From positions 1-49,217 of the forward strand of contig JAGWWV010000013.1 in assembly GCA_018970175.1 (NCBI GenBank): 49,217 bases of DNA, read 5' to 3'. The translations under genes were made by a program, and so were the position numbers. The notes beneath the pieces are model-generated. The model saw only the letters and a program-made list of their open reading frames with translations. It was not told the origin of the DNA and did no database searches. Shown here one piece after another: positions 1-9,273 of this stretch (position 1 is the first letter of the stretch; each line of letters begins with the position of its first letter). The stretch is from Acidobacteriota bacterium. Its GTDB lineage: Bacteria; Actinomycetota; Acidimicrobiia; Acidimicrobiales; Ilumatobacteraceae.

Positions 1-42
1 CTCGGGATCGGGCAGAAGTCTCATCGGGGGTTCAAGGTGGCC

Positions 43-74
43 AAAAAGCGGTGGTAGCCGGCCCACCTCCGCTT
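43..74 (-). terminator. Probable intrinsic terminator of the surface-protein cassette
   Basis: On the minus strand the arms AAGCGGAGGT (74-65) and ACCACCGCTT (55-46) pair at nine of ten positions around a nine-base loop. They run into five T (47-43). This lies about 65 bases past the stop of the last cassette gene, in the right orientation. The stem has one A-A mismatch and two of the Ts are in the stem, so strength is uncertain. The rest of 1-137 holds no gene I can support. Confidence 0.5.
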
Positions 75-137
75 GTGAAACCTTTAGCAATCTAGGCGCA
101 GCGGTCAGTTGGCGCCAAGTTGGGCGACGACGTCACG

Positions 138-1238
138 TCACCGGAATGCAACCGCTGCCGCGGCCCACACTCCCCCCGTGGTCGACCCCCACGTCGGCAA
201 GGTCACATTTCCGGCGTCGACCATCTGCCGGCCGCCGACGCCGACCGCGTGGGCGACTCCCCCCGACGTTGCCAACTCGGCGTGATCCGCGACAAACCCT
301 TGGCCGGTCACGATCGAAACCGATCCTGCCGCACGCTGCGCAACGATGCTCACCACCTCGGCGTTGGCGCCCGTCGTGACCGGATTGGGCGACGGCGTGA
401 AGGTTGTCGTGGACACCTCTGTCGCGGTCGTGACCGACGACGTCGCAACGACGGGCGTGGTGGTGTTGCCGTTGCCGCGCACGTAGCGCACGATGCGCAC
501 TGACGCTCCGGTCGAGTTCGCATTCGGGTCCCACGTCAACGCCGACGCACCATCGGCGATACGCCACGCAACGAACAACCGCAGTGCCGATCCGCCGGTG
601 ATTCCGACGCTCGCCAGCGCCGTCCAACCCGGCGGGGTCGAGGGTGCGTTCTGACGTCCACTCACGGAAACGAGGAGAAGAAGATCACCCGGTTGCGTGC
701 CGGTCGGCATCGGCACCGACACCGCGGGCCCGTTCGTCGAGACCGTTTTGCCGACGTTTGCAAACGCGATTCGCGCGCCGACGAATGTTGCGCTCGGCGC
801 ACTCGGCGGTCGTGACCACGTCACGGTTCCACCGCGCACGAGAATCGGCTGCTGGGTGTACGAATACGACGCGTCGGCGCTCACCGTTTCGTCGAAACAC
901 GTGACGACTTCCCCCGTTGTCACGGGTGCATTGGCACCGCTGCACACTTCGACCGAACCCACGGTCGTGGTTCGCATGACGCGGTAGCCGACCGTGGCCG
1001 CACCCGAGATCGAAACGCGCGGCCAACTGAGCGACGCCTTCGTCGACACCTGGGTGACGGAAACCACCGGTGCCACGCTCGGAGCGAACGCAGCACCGGT
1101 GACTGTCTGAACCGCATCCGCAAGGCGAGCGGAAATTAACCCACTCGTCTCCGGAATCGGGGGCTGGCGAGCAGCCGACAACAGCACGCACGACGCGAGC
1201 AGCAGACCGACCGTCCGTCGCAGCCCCCACATCTTCAT
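138..1238 (-). CDS. Secreted surface protein with FN3-like and PPGW-type beta domains
   Basis: 366 aa when started at the ATG at 1238, which places a typical export signal (MKMWGLRRTVGLLLASC) at the N-terminus. A longer frame exists upstream but would overlap the preceding gene. LLASC resembles a lipobox, so a lipoprotein is possible. Residues of about 50-150 look like a fibronectin-III-like domain. The rest contains the pattern PTGTQPGDLLLLVSVSG...PPGW...AWRIADG, a beta-sandwich module common in bacterial surface and phage-tail proteins. It starts 7 bp after the TasA-like gene, so it is probably translated with it. No catalytic residues are apparent. A structural or adhesive role outside the cell is inferred from the signal peptide, domains and neighbours. 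Confidence 0.7.
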   Translation of the reverse strand: MKMWGLRRTVGLLLASCVLLSAARQPPIPETSGLISARLADAVQTVTGAAFAPSVAPVVSVTQVSTKASLSWPRVSISGAATVGYRVMRTTTVGSVEVCSGANAPVTTGEVVTCFDETVSADASYSYTQQPILVRGGTVTWSRPPSAPSATFVGARIAFANVGKTVSTNGPAVSVPMPTGTQPGDLLLLVSVSGRQNAPSTPPGWTALASVGITGGSALRLFVAWRIADGASALTWDPNANSTGASVRIVRYVRGNGNTTTPVVATSSVTTATEVSTTTFTPSPNPVTTGANAEVVSIVAQRAAGSVSIVTGQGFVADHAELATSGGVAHAVGVGGRQMVDAGNVTLPTWGSTTGGVWAAAAVAFR

Positions 1239-1245
1239 CGGTGCA

Positions 1246-1929
1246 TCAGCTCCACGTGATCGTGTTGCATTGCCTCCCCGCAACACACGCAAGGATCGGC
1301 TGATTGCCGCTCTGCACCGCGTGGAAAGTGAGCGTGATCGATGCCGCACCTCCCTGTGTTGCGTTCGATGCGAGCAGCGGCAGGAGGTAGTCGATGTTGA
1401 ACTGGAACTCATCGTTGGTGACCGCGGGCGATGCGCTGAGGAGCAGATTCGATGCGAGGGCCCCTGCGGCGAGCGTGGTGTCCGTTCCTGCGGGGTTCTT
1501 GAAGGTGGTGTTGTTCATCAGCGTCACACCGCTCGTCGTCTTGACCAGTACCTGAAGGCCATCCGCAGTGGCGGTGTAGAGCGGAGTCGACCCCGCGTTC
1601 ACGGCAACGTCGACGGCAAGCCATGCCGTCGCCGAACCCGTGTACTTCACCTTGTAGTTGCACTGCGTCAGAGCCTGCGAACCGGACCCGTAACCGGTCG
1701 ACGAATCACCCGGCACCATGTTCGTAACGGCGCACGTGGTGCTGGTCGATCCAAGACCAACGCTCACCGTGCCCGAGTTGAACGTGTTAGTCGCACTCGT
1801 CTGGGTTGCCGAATACAGCGCATTCGTGGTTCCTACAACAACAGCACCAATACCGGCCAGTGCGGCGGTGATGCCGAGGCCGAACAGCAACTTTCTGATT
1901 CGGGGACTCTTCGTGGAAATTGACTTCAT
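1246..1929 (-). CDS. TasA/camelysin-like secreted protein with SipW-type signal peptide
   Basis: 227 aa. The start at 1929 is supported by AGGAG just upstream (GACAAAAGGAGCAAG before ATG). The N-terminus is basic (SPRIRKLL), then hydrophobic (LLFGLGITAALAGIGAVVVG), then NALYSATQTSATNTFNSGTV. This matches the SipW-dependent signal peptide and the first strand of TasA/CalY-type proteins, where the mature chain begins near a YS-x-TQTS motif. Known family members form extracellular fibres (TasA) or surface-bound camelysin-like proteins. Its cognate signal peptidase is encoded directly upstream and a secreted beta-domain protein directly downstream. Fibre formation here is inference; the fold and processing type are well supported by motif and neighbour. 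Confidence 0.8.
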   Translation of the reverse strand: MKSISTKSPRIRKLLFGLGITAALAGIGAVVVGTTNALYSATQTSATNTFNSGTVSVGLGSTSTTCAVTNMVPGDSSTGYGSGSQALTQCNYKVKYTGSATAWLAVDVAVNAGSTPLYTATADGLQVLVKTTSGVTLMNNTTFKNPAGTDTTLAAGALASNLLLSASPAVTNDEFQFNIDYLLPLLASNATQGGAASITLTFHAVQSGNQPILACVAGRQCNTITWS

Positions 1930-1961
1930 CTTGCTCCTTTTGTCGACCATGCCCGAAGGGT

Positions 1962-2546
1962 TCATGGATGTGATGGTTCCGTTGAGCGGTCGTTCGAGCG
2001 GGCCAGACGCAACGCGAAGAACGCGACCTCGAACAGCAGATACGCAGCGACGAACGTTGCAATGACGTATGGCGTGCGAATCGCCACGAGCACCGACCCG
2101 AGACGAGGAATCACCGTGGTGACGATTCCAACCACCCGGGATGGCTCGAGAATGCTGCTGTCGGGTCCGTCGTTCGCGTCACCCTTCGTCGTGTAGTACC
2201 GACGGCCACCGGCGCTGACATGCGCCGCGATGATTCGGTGGGTGATCAAGAACCGCGGGTTGTTTGCCGCGCGAAACGTGACCACCTCCCCGGGTCGCAG
2301 CGTCGTTACAGCACGATCCGTCATCGGTTTCACGAGAACGGCATCACCGACGTTCATGTTCGGTGACATGGAACCCGACGTGACGACGTAGAGATGACGG
2401 CCGGGTATTCCCGACCAGGCACCTCCACTGCCCGTTCCACCGCGGGCAAGAAGGAACAACGAGGCGAGCACGATCGCCACCGCCGAGGCGAAGACGATGC
2501 GACTGGCGCGCGCGGCACGATCGAAGACTGCGGGGGCGTCGGACAC
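1962..2546 (-). CDS. sipW: Signal peptidase I, ER/SipW type
   Basis: 194 aa, GTG start. One membrane segment near residues 17-34 and a second near 150-175, as in SipW. The catalytic region SGSMSPNMNVGD gives Ser59. ITHRI gives His103 in place of the Lys of ordinary bacterial LepB enzymes, and KGDAND gives Asp123, the Ser-His-Asp arrangement of archaeal/ER signal peptidases. SipW processes the precursors of TasA-like proteins, and such a protein follows 32 bp downstream. The enzyme is a membrane protein whose active site faces the outside. The gene symbol reflects the family type, not proven orthology. Confidence 0.85.
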   Translation of the reverse strand: MSDAPAVFDRAARASRIVFASAVAIVLASLFLLARGGTGSGGAWSGIPGRHLYVVTSGSMSPNMNVGDAVLVKPMTDRAVTTLRPGEVVTFRAANNPRFLITHRIIAAHVSAGGRRYYTTKGDANDGPDSSILEPSRVVGIVTTVIPRLGSVLVAIRTPYVIATFVAAYLLFEVAFFALRLARSNDRSTEPSHP

Positions 2547-2640
2547 CCGGCAAGTGCAGCGCCAAGCGCCAAGGTGCCGACGGTTCTTGTCTACCTATGA
2601 CGGCATACAAACGTCATCCCCGCGCGTCGTACGCGGGTCG

Positions 2641-3810
2641 TCACGATTCGGAGAGAACCTCGTCGGTGCCGATGACGTCGCCTTCGCCACCGTCTTCGCC
2701 CTCGCGGCGACGGCGAACGCTCGGGTGCAGCACCGTGTAGAGACCCAGCGCCAGGGCGGCTACGCCGAAGGGTGCGATGTTGCCACCCGACGTGGAGATG
2801 GCGGGATACAGGGCCATGCCCGACAGAAGCGCCGTCCACAACCAGAGAATGAGAACGCTGCGACGCTGGCCGTGGCCGAGGTTCATGAGGCGATGGTGGA
2901 GGTGGCCCTTGTCCGCGGTCGCGAAGCTTTGGCGTTTGTAGGCGCGGCGCACGATTGCGAACAGCACGTCGAAAATGGGCACGCCGAGAATGAGAAGCGG
3001 GATGAAGAGCGGGGCAAGGAAGAAGTAGGTCTGGCTGCTGTAGTCCTGCGTCGCAGGGTCGGCACGGCCTCCGACGACGCTCGTCGACACGGCGAGCATG
3101 AGCCCCAGCAACAGGGCTCCGCTGTCCCCCATGAAGATTTTCGCGGGGTTGAAATTGTGCGGCAGGAATCCGATGCACGCACCACACGTGATGGCGGCGA
3201 TGAGCGGACCGATGTTCGGTTCGGCCAACAGTCCGAGATCACCGAGATGGCGGCTATACACGAAGAACGCCGCCGACGCGATGGCGACGATGCCCGCCGC
3301 CAAGCCGTCGAGACCGTCGATCAGGTTGATTCCCTCGGTCATGACGAGCAACCACAGGATGGTGACGAGCGGAATCCAGTCGCTCGACAACACGAAGACG
3401 TCGAAGTACGGCACGCGGAAGTAGAACATCGTCACGCCGGCCCACACGAGAACGATTCCAGCTACCACGGTGCCCGCCACTTTCGCCGGCGCCGAAATTT
3501 CGCGGATGTCATCGACGAGTCCGAGACCACAAATAAAGACCGCCGCCAACACGACGCCGAGCGTCTCGGAGTTGCCGCGGAACAACGGATCGAACCTGTC
3601 CATCTGCCAGGCCAACAACAACGCGACGAGAATGCCGATCAACAGTGCGATACCCCCGATGTCGGGCGTGGGATTCGTGTGCACCTTGCGGGGATCGGGT
3701 TGGGCCATCCACTGGCGCCGTTCGGCCAGCCGCATCACGACGGGGGTTGCGGCAAACGTCGCAAGGGCCGCCGCGATTGCGACGACGACGTAGCCGGTGG
3801 TGTCGCCCAT
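2641..3810 (-). CDS. wecA: Undecaprenyl/decaprenyl-phosphate GlcNAc-1-phosphate transferase (WecA/TagO/Rfe family)
   Basis: 389 aa polytopic membrane enzyme of the MraY/WecA superfamily. It moves a sugar-1-phosphate, usually GlcNAc-1-P, from UDP-sugar to the polyprenyl phosphate carrier, the first step of a cell-wall polysaccharide linker. Visible family motifs are LVDDIRE (Asp100-Asp101), GINLIDGLDGLA (161-172), FMGDSG (226-231) and the cytoplasmic HLHHRL motif near residue 300. The absence of MraY-specific motifs and the length support the WecA/TagO branch. In mycobacteria the Rfe/WecA gene sits in the same prfA-prmC-rfe neighbourhood and starts the arabinogalactan linker. The glf and glfT2-like genes at 20.6-23.5 kb fit a related role here, by inference. 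The acidic C-terminal tail (EGEDGGEGD) is cytosolic and variable. Confidence 0.85.
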   Translation of the reverse strand: MGDTTGYVVVAIAAALATFAATPVVMRLAERRQWMAQPDPRKVHTNPTPDIGGIALLIGILVALLLAWQMDRFDPLFRGNSETLGVVLAAVFICGLGLVDDIREISAPAKVAGTVVAGIVLVWAGVTMFYFRVPYFDVFVLSSDWIPLVTILWLLVMTEGINLIDGLDGLAAGIVAIASAAFFVYSRHLGDLGLLAEPNIGPLIAAITCGACIGFLPHNFNPAKIFMGDSGALLLGLMLAVSTSVVGGRADPATQDYSSQTYFFLAPLFIPLLILGVPIFDVLFAIVRRAYKRQSFATADKGHLHHRLMNLGHGQRRSVLILWLWTALLSGMALYPAISTSGGNIAPFGVAALALGLYTVLHPSVRRRREGEDGGEGDVIGTDEVLSES

Positions 3811-3852
3811 TCCGCTACAACACTAGGACTTTGTTCGACGCAGCGGGTCGAA

Positions 3853-5154
3853 TCAGGCCATTGCGTAGACGGGGAACCGCGCGCACAGCGCCGCGACGCG
3901 GGCCTTCACGCCGGCAATGGCCGCTGAATCGTTGCGGTTGCGCAACGCCGTCGCGATGAGTTCGGCGATCTGCTCCATCTCGGCTTCCTTCATTCCCTGC
4001 GTGGTGACCGACGGTGTTCCGATACGAACGCCGGAGGTGACGAAGGGACTGCGTGGGTCGTTCGGGATGGTGTTCTTGTTCAGGGTGATTCCTGCCTGGT
4101 CGAGCACAAGCTGGGCTTCCTTGCCCGTGAGCTCTGCGTCGAAGGGCGTGAGGTCGACCACCATCATGTGGTTGTCGGTTCCGCCCGAGACGAGGCGGAA
4201 ACCCTGACGGGCCAGCGCACCGGCGAGTGCACTCGCGTTCTTCACGATCTGGTGCGCGTAGTCGCGGAACATCGGGGTGAGCGCCTCGCCGAACGCGATG
4301 GCCTTGGCTGCGATTGCGTTCTCGAGCGGACCACCCTGGGTTCCGGGGAAAATTCCCTTGTCGATCTTCTGGGCGTGTTCGGCCTTGCAGAGGATGCACC
4401 CACCGCGCGGACCGCGCAACGTCTTGTGCGTGGTGAAGGTGACCACGTCGGCATACGGCACGGGGTTCGGGTGTGCACCACCGGCGACGAGTCCGGCAAG
4501 GTGGGCGATGTCGAACATCAACAGTGCACCGACTTCGTCGGCGATCTTCTTGAAGGGTTCGGGCTCGAGTCGTCGCGTGTACGAAGTCGTGCCCGCCACG
4601 ATCATCTTCGGCCGGTGCTTCAACGCAAGGTCACGCACCTCGTTCATGTCGATGCGCTCTTCGCCCGACGACACCTTGTACGAGACGAAGTTGTAAAGGA
4701 TGCCGCTCGCGTTGACCGGCGAGCCATGTGTGAGGTGGCCGCCGTGGTCGAGGCTGAGGCCGAGAACGGTGTCGCCGGGATTCAGCAGAGCCAGGTAGAC
4801 GGCCATGTTCGCGCTGGCGCCGGAGTGCGGCTGCACGTTCGCGTGCTCGGCACCGAAGAGTTGTTTGATGCGGTCGATGGCGATCGCCTCGATGTCATCG
4901 ACAACGGCATTCCCGCCGTAGTAACGCTTCCCCGGGTAGCCCTCGGAGTACTTGTTGGTGAGCACCGAACCCGTGGCGCGCATGACTGCGGGGGAGGTGA
5001 AGTTTTCGCTCGCAATCAGTTGCAGACCGGTCGTTTGACGTTGCACCTCGCGGTCGATGAGATCGAACACCGGATCGTCGTCGCCGAGTTCGGATGCCCA
5101 GTTCTTCGCCGCGGCGTGGACGATTCCGCGCAGACTCTTCTTGATTTCGGACAT
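3853..5154 (-). CDS. glyA: Serine hydroxymethyltransferase
   Basis: 433 aa, the usual length for bacterial SHMT. It is a PLP enzyme interconverting serine plus tetrahydrofolate with glycine plus 5,10-methylene-THF. [12 protein letters not shown] (47-58), [11 protein letters not shown] (71-81), MFDIAHLAG (213-221) and the PLP-lysine motif [12 protein letters not shown] (Lys244) are all present. The frame stays open far upstream (to 6036), but that part is low-quality sequence antisense to the thiolase gene. The ATG at 5154 begins the normal SHMT N-terminus. rpiB lies 32 bp upstream and wecA 42 bp downstream, suggesting one transcript. The methylene-THF it makes feeds the one-carbon pool used by metH at 37 kb. 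Confidence 0.97.
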   Translation of the reverse strand: MSEIKKSLRGIVHAAAKNWASELGDDDPVFDLIDREVQRQTTGLQLIASENFTSPAVMRATGSVLTNKYSEGYPGKRYYGGNAVVDDIEAIAIDRIKQLFGAEHANVQPHSGASANMAVYLALLNPGDTVLGLSLDHGGHLTHGSPVNASGILYNFVSYKVSSGEERIDMNEVRDLALKHRPKMIVAGTTSYTRRLEPEPFKKIADEVGALLMFDIAHLAGLVAGGAHPNPVPYADVVTFTTHKTLRGPRGGCILCKAEHAQKIDKGIFPGTQGGPLENAIAAKAIAFGEALTPMFRDYAHQIVKNASALAGALARQGFRLVSGGTDNHMMVVDLTPFDAELTGKEAQLVLDQAGITLNKNTIPNDPRSPFVTSGVRIGTPSVTTQGMKEAEMEQIAELIATALRNRNDSAAIAGVKARVAALCARFPVYAMA

Positions 5155-5186
5155 GGGGGTCGTGTGCCTTTCGCTTTCGACTCGCG

Positions 5187-5663
5187 CTACTTCGACTCTT
5201 CTTCTTCGATCTCGGCCAACTGGGCGACACGACGCTCGTGGCGGCCACCTTCGAATTCTGTGGCGAGGAACGTGGTCACGATTTCCTCGGCGAGGCCGAC
5301 GCCGACGACCCTGGCCCCCATCGACAGCACGTTGGCGTTGTTGTGCGAGCGCGCCATCTTCGCCGTGTAGAGGCAGTTGCACAATGCTGCACGCACTCCG
5401 TGCACCTTGTTGGCCGCCAGTTGTTCGCCCTGTCCGCTTCCGCCGAGGACGATGCCAAGGTCTGCTTTGCCGTCGCGGACGACTCGACCAACGGCTGCGC
5501 AGATGGGTGGATAGTCGACGCTTTCGGAGGAGTGCGTGCCGAAGTCGTCGACCGTGTGTCCCGCCGCTGCGAGGAACGCGATGAGGTGCTGCTTCAGCTC
5601 GAAACCAGCATGGTCGGCACCGATGGCGATGCGAAAACCCCGATGTGGTGCTGCTGGTGACAC
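5187..5663 (-). CDS. rpiB: Ribose-5-phosphate isomerase B
   Basis: 158 aa from a GTG at 5663; an ATG at 5699 would add 12 residues and is an alternative. The protein interconverts ribose-5-P and ribulose-5-P in the pentose phosphate pathway. [13 protein letters not shown] is the conserved N-terminal substrate loop, and [13 protein letters not shown] the conserved C-terminal part. The active-site loop reads [13 protein letters not shown]. The Cys base of the E. coli enzyme is a Gly here and a Glu follows, as in the mycobacterial RpiB subclass that uses Glu as base. It starts 47 bp from the divergent thiolase-like gene, so promoters are packed in that gap. Confidence 0.93.
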   Translation of the reverse strand: MSPAAPHRGFRIAIGADHAGFELKQHLIAFLAAAGHTVDDFGTHSSESVDYPPICAAVGRVVRDGKADLGIVLGGSGQGEQLAANKVHGVRAALCNCLYTAKMARSHNNANVLSMGARVVGVGLAEEIVTTFLATEFEGGRHERRVAQLAEIEEEESK

Positions 5664-5710
5664 GCCCCGAGCATAGGAGCCAGCGGCATCGCAGCGCATA
5701 ACCTTCGGGC

Positions 5711-7216
5711 ATGACACTCGACCCACGCACCCCCGTTCTCGTCGGCTGTGGACAGTCTCTCCAACGACCCGACGACCCGCGGGCTGCGTCGTTCGACACG
5801 GCGGCCGACCCCGCCACGTTGATGGCCGAAGCAATTCGCCTCGCTGCAGCAGATGCCGGTCTCGCAAAAGTTCCCGATGTCGACGCGATTCGCGTCGTCG
5901 CGCTGCTGTCGTGGAAGTACGGCAATCCGGCGTGGTTCGTTGCGCAACAACTCGGCATCACCGCGCGGCAGTACGGCCTCAGTGTGAACGGTGGCAACAC
6001 CCCCCAGACGCTCGTGAACTCGGCCGCACTCGACATTCAGTCGGGTCGTGCCGACATCATCGTTCTCACCGGCGGCGAGGCATCACGCACGAAGCAACGC
6101 GCGAAGAAGGCCGGCCACACCCTGGCATGGCCCAAGGCCGACGCATCGACCCCCGATGCGGACGTGGTGAGCGAAGACCTGTCGATGGCGGGCGAACAGG
6201 AAATTGCCCGTCGCATCGTGATGCCGGTGCAGGTGTATCCGATGTTCGAAACCGCCATCCGCGCGCGCGCCGGCCGTTCGGTTGCCGACCACCAGGTCTT
6301 CATTTCCGAACTGTGGTCGCGCTTCAGCAAGGTCGCGGCGAAGAACCCGAATGCGTGGTCGCATCGCGAACTTTCGGCCGAGGAAATCCGCATGCCCGGC
6401 CCCGACAACCGCATGATCGGTTTCCCCTACCCGAAGTTCATGAACTCGAACAACGACGTCGACATGGGCGCCGCTCTGATCGTCTGCTCGGTCGAAAAGG
6501 CCGAGTCGCTCGGCATCCCCCGCGACCGATGGGTGTTCATCCATTCGGGCTCCGACTGCCACGAACACCAGTACATCTCGAACCGGTGGACATTCGCCGA
6601 GACGCCCGCCATCGAACTCGGCGGAAAGCGCGCCCTCGAACTTGCCGGCCTCACCATCGGCGACATCGACATCGTCGATCTGTACTCGTGCTTCCCGTCG
6701 GCAGTGCAACTCGGAGCCCAGTCCCTGGGCCTCGACATCAACTCCCAGCTCACCCGTACGGGTGGTTTGCCATTCGCGGGTGGGCCATGGAACAACTACG
6801 TCATGCACGCCATCGCGACGGTGATGAACGACCTGCGCGAGCGACCCGGTGCGAAGGGCCTGGTGTGGGCCAACGGTGGATACACAACCAAGCACGCGTT
6901 CGGCGTCTATTCGACCGAGCCCCCGGCCACCGCATTCCGTCACGCGTACCCGCAGGACGAAATCGACGCGATGCCGCGTCGCGACGTCGCGACCATCGAC
7001 CAGGCGGCGGGTCTGCCAGCCACGATCGAGGCCTATTCGGTGATGCACGGCCGCGACGGTTCTCCGGAAATGATCCACGCCTCGTGTCTGCTGGCCGACG
7101 GCCGACGTGCGTGGGGTGAAAGCACCGATGTCGACCTGGGTCGTGCGATGTGCACCGATGAATTCGTCGGTCGTCGTGTTGATCTCGATGCGAAAGGCGT
7201 GTTTCACGTCGCATGA
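5711..7216 (+). CDS. Thiolase-superfamily protein lacking the nucleophilic Cys
   Basis: 501 aa. The thiolase fold is recognisable from PVLVGCGQ at the start, [51 protein letters not shown] and [18 protein letters not shown]. At the place where thiolases carry the acyl-accepting Cys (N-x-x-C-x-SG), this protein has Asn96 (NGGNTPQ). The C-terminal CGG motif is replaced by [14 protein letters not shown]. Long actinobacterial proteins annotated as acetyl-CoA acetyltransferase share this layout, but a standard thiolase reaction is doubtful without the Cys. The stop overlaps the start of the S9 peptidase gene (ATGA), indicating translational coupling. The substrate is unknown; a CoA-thioester or SCP2-like role is possible. 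Confidence 0.75.
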   Translation: MTLDPRTPVLVGCGQSLQRPDDPRAASFDTAADPATLMAEAIRLAAADAGLAKVPDVDAIRVVALLSWKYGNPAWFVAQQLGITARQYGLSVNGGNTPQTLVNSAALDIQSGRADIIVLTGGEASRTKQRAKKAGHTLAWPKADASTPDADVVSEDLSMAGEQEIARRIVMPVQVYPMFETAIRARAGRSVADHQVFISELWSRFSKVAAKNPNAWSHRELSAEEIRMPGPDNRMIGFPYPKFMNSNNDVDMGAALIVCSVEKAESLGIPRDRWVFIHSGSDCHEHQYISNRWTFAETPAIELGGKRALELAGLTIGDIDIVDLYSCFPSAVQLGAQSLGLDINSQLTRTGGLPFAGGPWNNYVMHAIATVMNDLRERPGAKGLVWANGGYTTKHAFGVYSTEPPATAFRHAYPQDEIDAMPRRDVATIDQAAGLPATIEAYSVMHGRDGSPEMIHASCLLADGRRAWGESTDVDLGRAMCTDEFVGRRVDLDAKGVFHVA

Positions 7217-9273
7217 GTGGCGACACCGGACGCTCCGGGGACACTTTCCCGCGCCAACACGCACGCACGCAGCGCCTCACCCTCGGAGAGCCGCGCAACT
7301 TCAAGGTGTCGCCCGACGGCGCGCGCATCGTTTTTTCGCGGTCGGCAACGGGCAGCGACCCCGTCAACGCGTTGTGGTCGCTCGACGTATCCACGGGAGC
7401 CGAAAGGTGTCTGTTCGACCCTCGCAACGCAGCGGATACCGGCGGCGAGTTGACCGCGGAAGAACGCCGTCGCCGTGAACGTGCGCGCGAAGGCGCAGGC
7501 GGAATCGTCTCGTACGCCTGTGATTCGGCCGTGACGATTGCAGCGACGGTGCTCGGCGGCCAGTTGTTTGTCGTCGACCTCGTCGCGGGCGGGGCCGGTG
7601 CCGTCGCCGTCGACACCGGTGTATTCGACGCCCGGCCGTCACCGGATGGTTCGCTCATCGCCTACACGCGCGCCGGACGACTGTTCGTCTCGGACACGGC
7701 GGGCAACGAACGGGAACTCGCAGGTGACGACGATCCCAACGTGACGTGGGGACTCGCCGAGTTCATCGCCGCCGAAGAGATGGGCCGGCACGCCGGTTAC
7801 TGGTGGGCGCCGGACGGACGTTTCATCGCGGCGACCCGTGTCGACGTGACCGGAGTGAACGTTTGGTACATCGCTGACCCCGCGAATCCTTCGGCTGCGG
7901 CGGGCGAACACCGCTACCCCGCTGCCGGGTCAACCAACGCCGACGTGTCGTTGCACGTCGTCGATGTCACGACGGGTGCGGCCATTCGGGTCGACCTGCC
8001 GCCGCACGAATACCTCAACTCGGTTGCCTGGAATGCCGCGGGACTCATTGCCCAGGTTCAATCCCGCGACCAACGCTCGGTGACGGTCGTTCGCATCGAC
8101 CCAACGTCGGGCGCATGCAACGTCATCGGCACCGATTCGAACGATGCATGGGTCGACCTCATACCCGGTGTGCCAGCGCTGAATCCGGAGGGTGCGCTCG
8201 TCACGTGTGCCGACCGAGGAGTGCGGCGCATTCTGATCGACGGCGCCTCCGCGACACCCGACCATCTGCACGTGCGGTCGGTGCTCTCGGTCGGCGATGA
8301 AGTGATCTTCGCGGCCAACGACGTGTCGACCCCGTGGTTCCAAGGTGTGTATGCACTCGGGTCCACGGGCGTTCGACCGATCGCGGCGGGCGAATCGGTG
8401 TGCACCGCCGTGCACGGTGGTGGTCGCACGGTCGTCCGCGAGTCGTCGCTGCGCGCTCCGCGTGCGACGTTCCGTGTCGTCGACGGCCCCGAACTCACGA
8501 ACAACGCCGAGACGATGCTCGTGTCACCGAACGTTCGCATCGCCGACGTCGCCGGGTGTTCGGTTGCCATTCTCACCCCGTTGAACGCGGGTCCGGATCC
8601 GCTACCCGTTCTGTTCGACCCGTACGGTGGCCCCCATGCCCAGCGCGTCGTTTCCACGCAGATGGCCTTTGCGACGTCGCAGTGGTTCGCCGACCAGGGT
8701 TTCGTCGTGGTGGTGGCCGATGGTCGTGGAACCCCGGGACGCGGCAGCGCCTACGAGAGAGCGGTGTATGGCGACCTCGCACAACCCGTTCTCGACGATC
8801 AAGTTGCCGTGCTCGACGCGCTGTCCGCGCTGGAACCGCGCGCCGACGTGTCGCGTGTGGCGATTCGCGGTTGGAGCTTCGGTGGCTATCTTGCCGCACT
8901 CGCCGTGCTGCGCCGACCCGACAAGTTCCACTGCGCCGTTGCCGGCGCACCGGTCACCGATTGGGCTCTGTACGACACCCACTACACCGAGCGTTACCTC
9001 GGCCGGCCCGACACCCATGCCGACAACTACGCGCGAACCAACCTGGTTGCCGAAGCCGCATCGCTCACCCGACCTCTACTGCTCGTGCATGGTCTCGCCG
9101 ACGACAACGTCGTCGCCGCGCACACGCTGCAACTGTCGTCGGCACTCCTTGCCGCGGGGCGCGACCATGAGGTTCTTCCCCTGTCGGGTGTCACGCACAT
9201 GACACCGCAAGAAGTTGTGGCCGAGAACCTGTTGTTGCACCAGCTCGCTTTCATTCGCCGTTCACTTCGCTGA
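7213..9273 (+). CDS. S9 family peptidase (DPP-IV/prolyl oligopeptidase type)
   Basis: 686 aa, ATG overlapping the upstream stop by 4 bp. Residues of about 25-430 are the beta-propeller DPP-IV N-terminal region (FKVSPDGARIVFSRS, DARPSPDGSLIAYTRAG, YWWAPDGRFIAATR). The C-terminal alpha/beta hydrolase domain has the nucleophile elbow GWSFGGY (Ser555), Asp in HGLADDNV (about 630) and His662 in GVTHMT. DPNVTWGLAEFIAAEEMGR resembles the double-Glu motif that binds the peptide N-terminus in DPP-IV enzymes, so it is probably a di/tripeptidyl peptidase. No signal peptide is visible, so it is likely cytosolic. Its 3' end overlaps prmC on the other strand by 23 bp. Confidence 0.92.
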   Translation: MSGDTGRSGDTFPRQHARTQRLTLGEPRNFKVSPDGARIVFSRSATGSDPVNALWSLDVSTGAERCLFDPRNAADTGGELTAEERRRRERAREGAGGIVSYACDSAVTIAATVLGGQLFVVDLVAGGAGAVAVDTGVFDARPSPDGSLIAYTRAGRLFVSDTAGNERELAGDDDPNVTWGLAEFIAAEEMGRHAGYWWAPDGRFIAATRVDVTGVNVWYIADPANPSAAAGEHRYPAAGSTNADVSLHVVDVTTGAAIRVDLPPHEYLNSVAWNAAGLIAQVQSRDQRSVTVVRIDPTSGACNVIGTDSNDAWVDLIPGVPALNPEGALVTCADRGVRRILIDGASATPDHLHVRSVLSVGDEVIFAANDVSTPWFQGVYALGSTGVRPIAAGESVCTAVHGGGRTVVRESSLRAPRATFRVVDGPELTNNAETMLVSPNVRIADVAGCSVAILTPLNAGPDPLPVLFDPYGGPHAQRVVSTQMAFATSQWFADQGFVVVVADGRGTPGRGSAYERAVYGDLAQPVLDDQVAVLDALSALEPRADVSRVAIRGWSFGGYLAALAVLRRPDKFHCAVAGAPVTDWALYDTHYTERYLGRPDTHADNYARTNLVAEAASLTRPLLLVHGLADDNVVAAHTLQLSSALLAAGRDHEVLPLSGVTHMTPQEVVAENLLLHQLAFIRRSLR

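Noticed and set aside
5155-6036. N-terminal extension of glyA up to 6036
   Set aside because: The added residues are antisense to rpiB and the thiolase gene and resemble no protein; normal SHMT begins at 5154.
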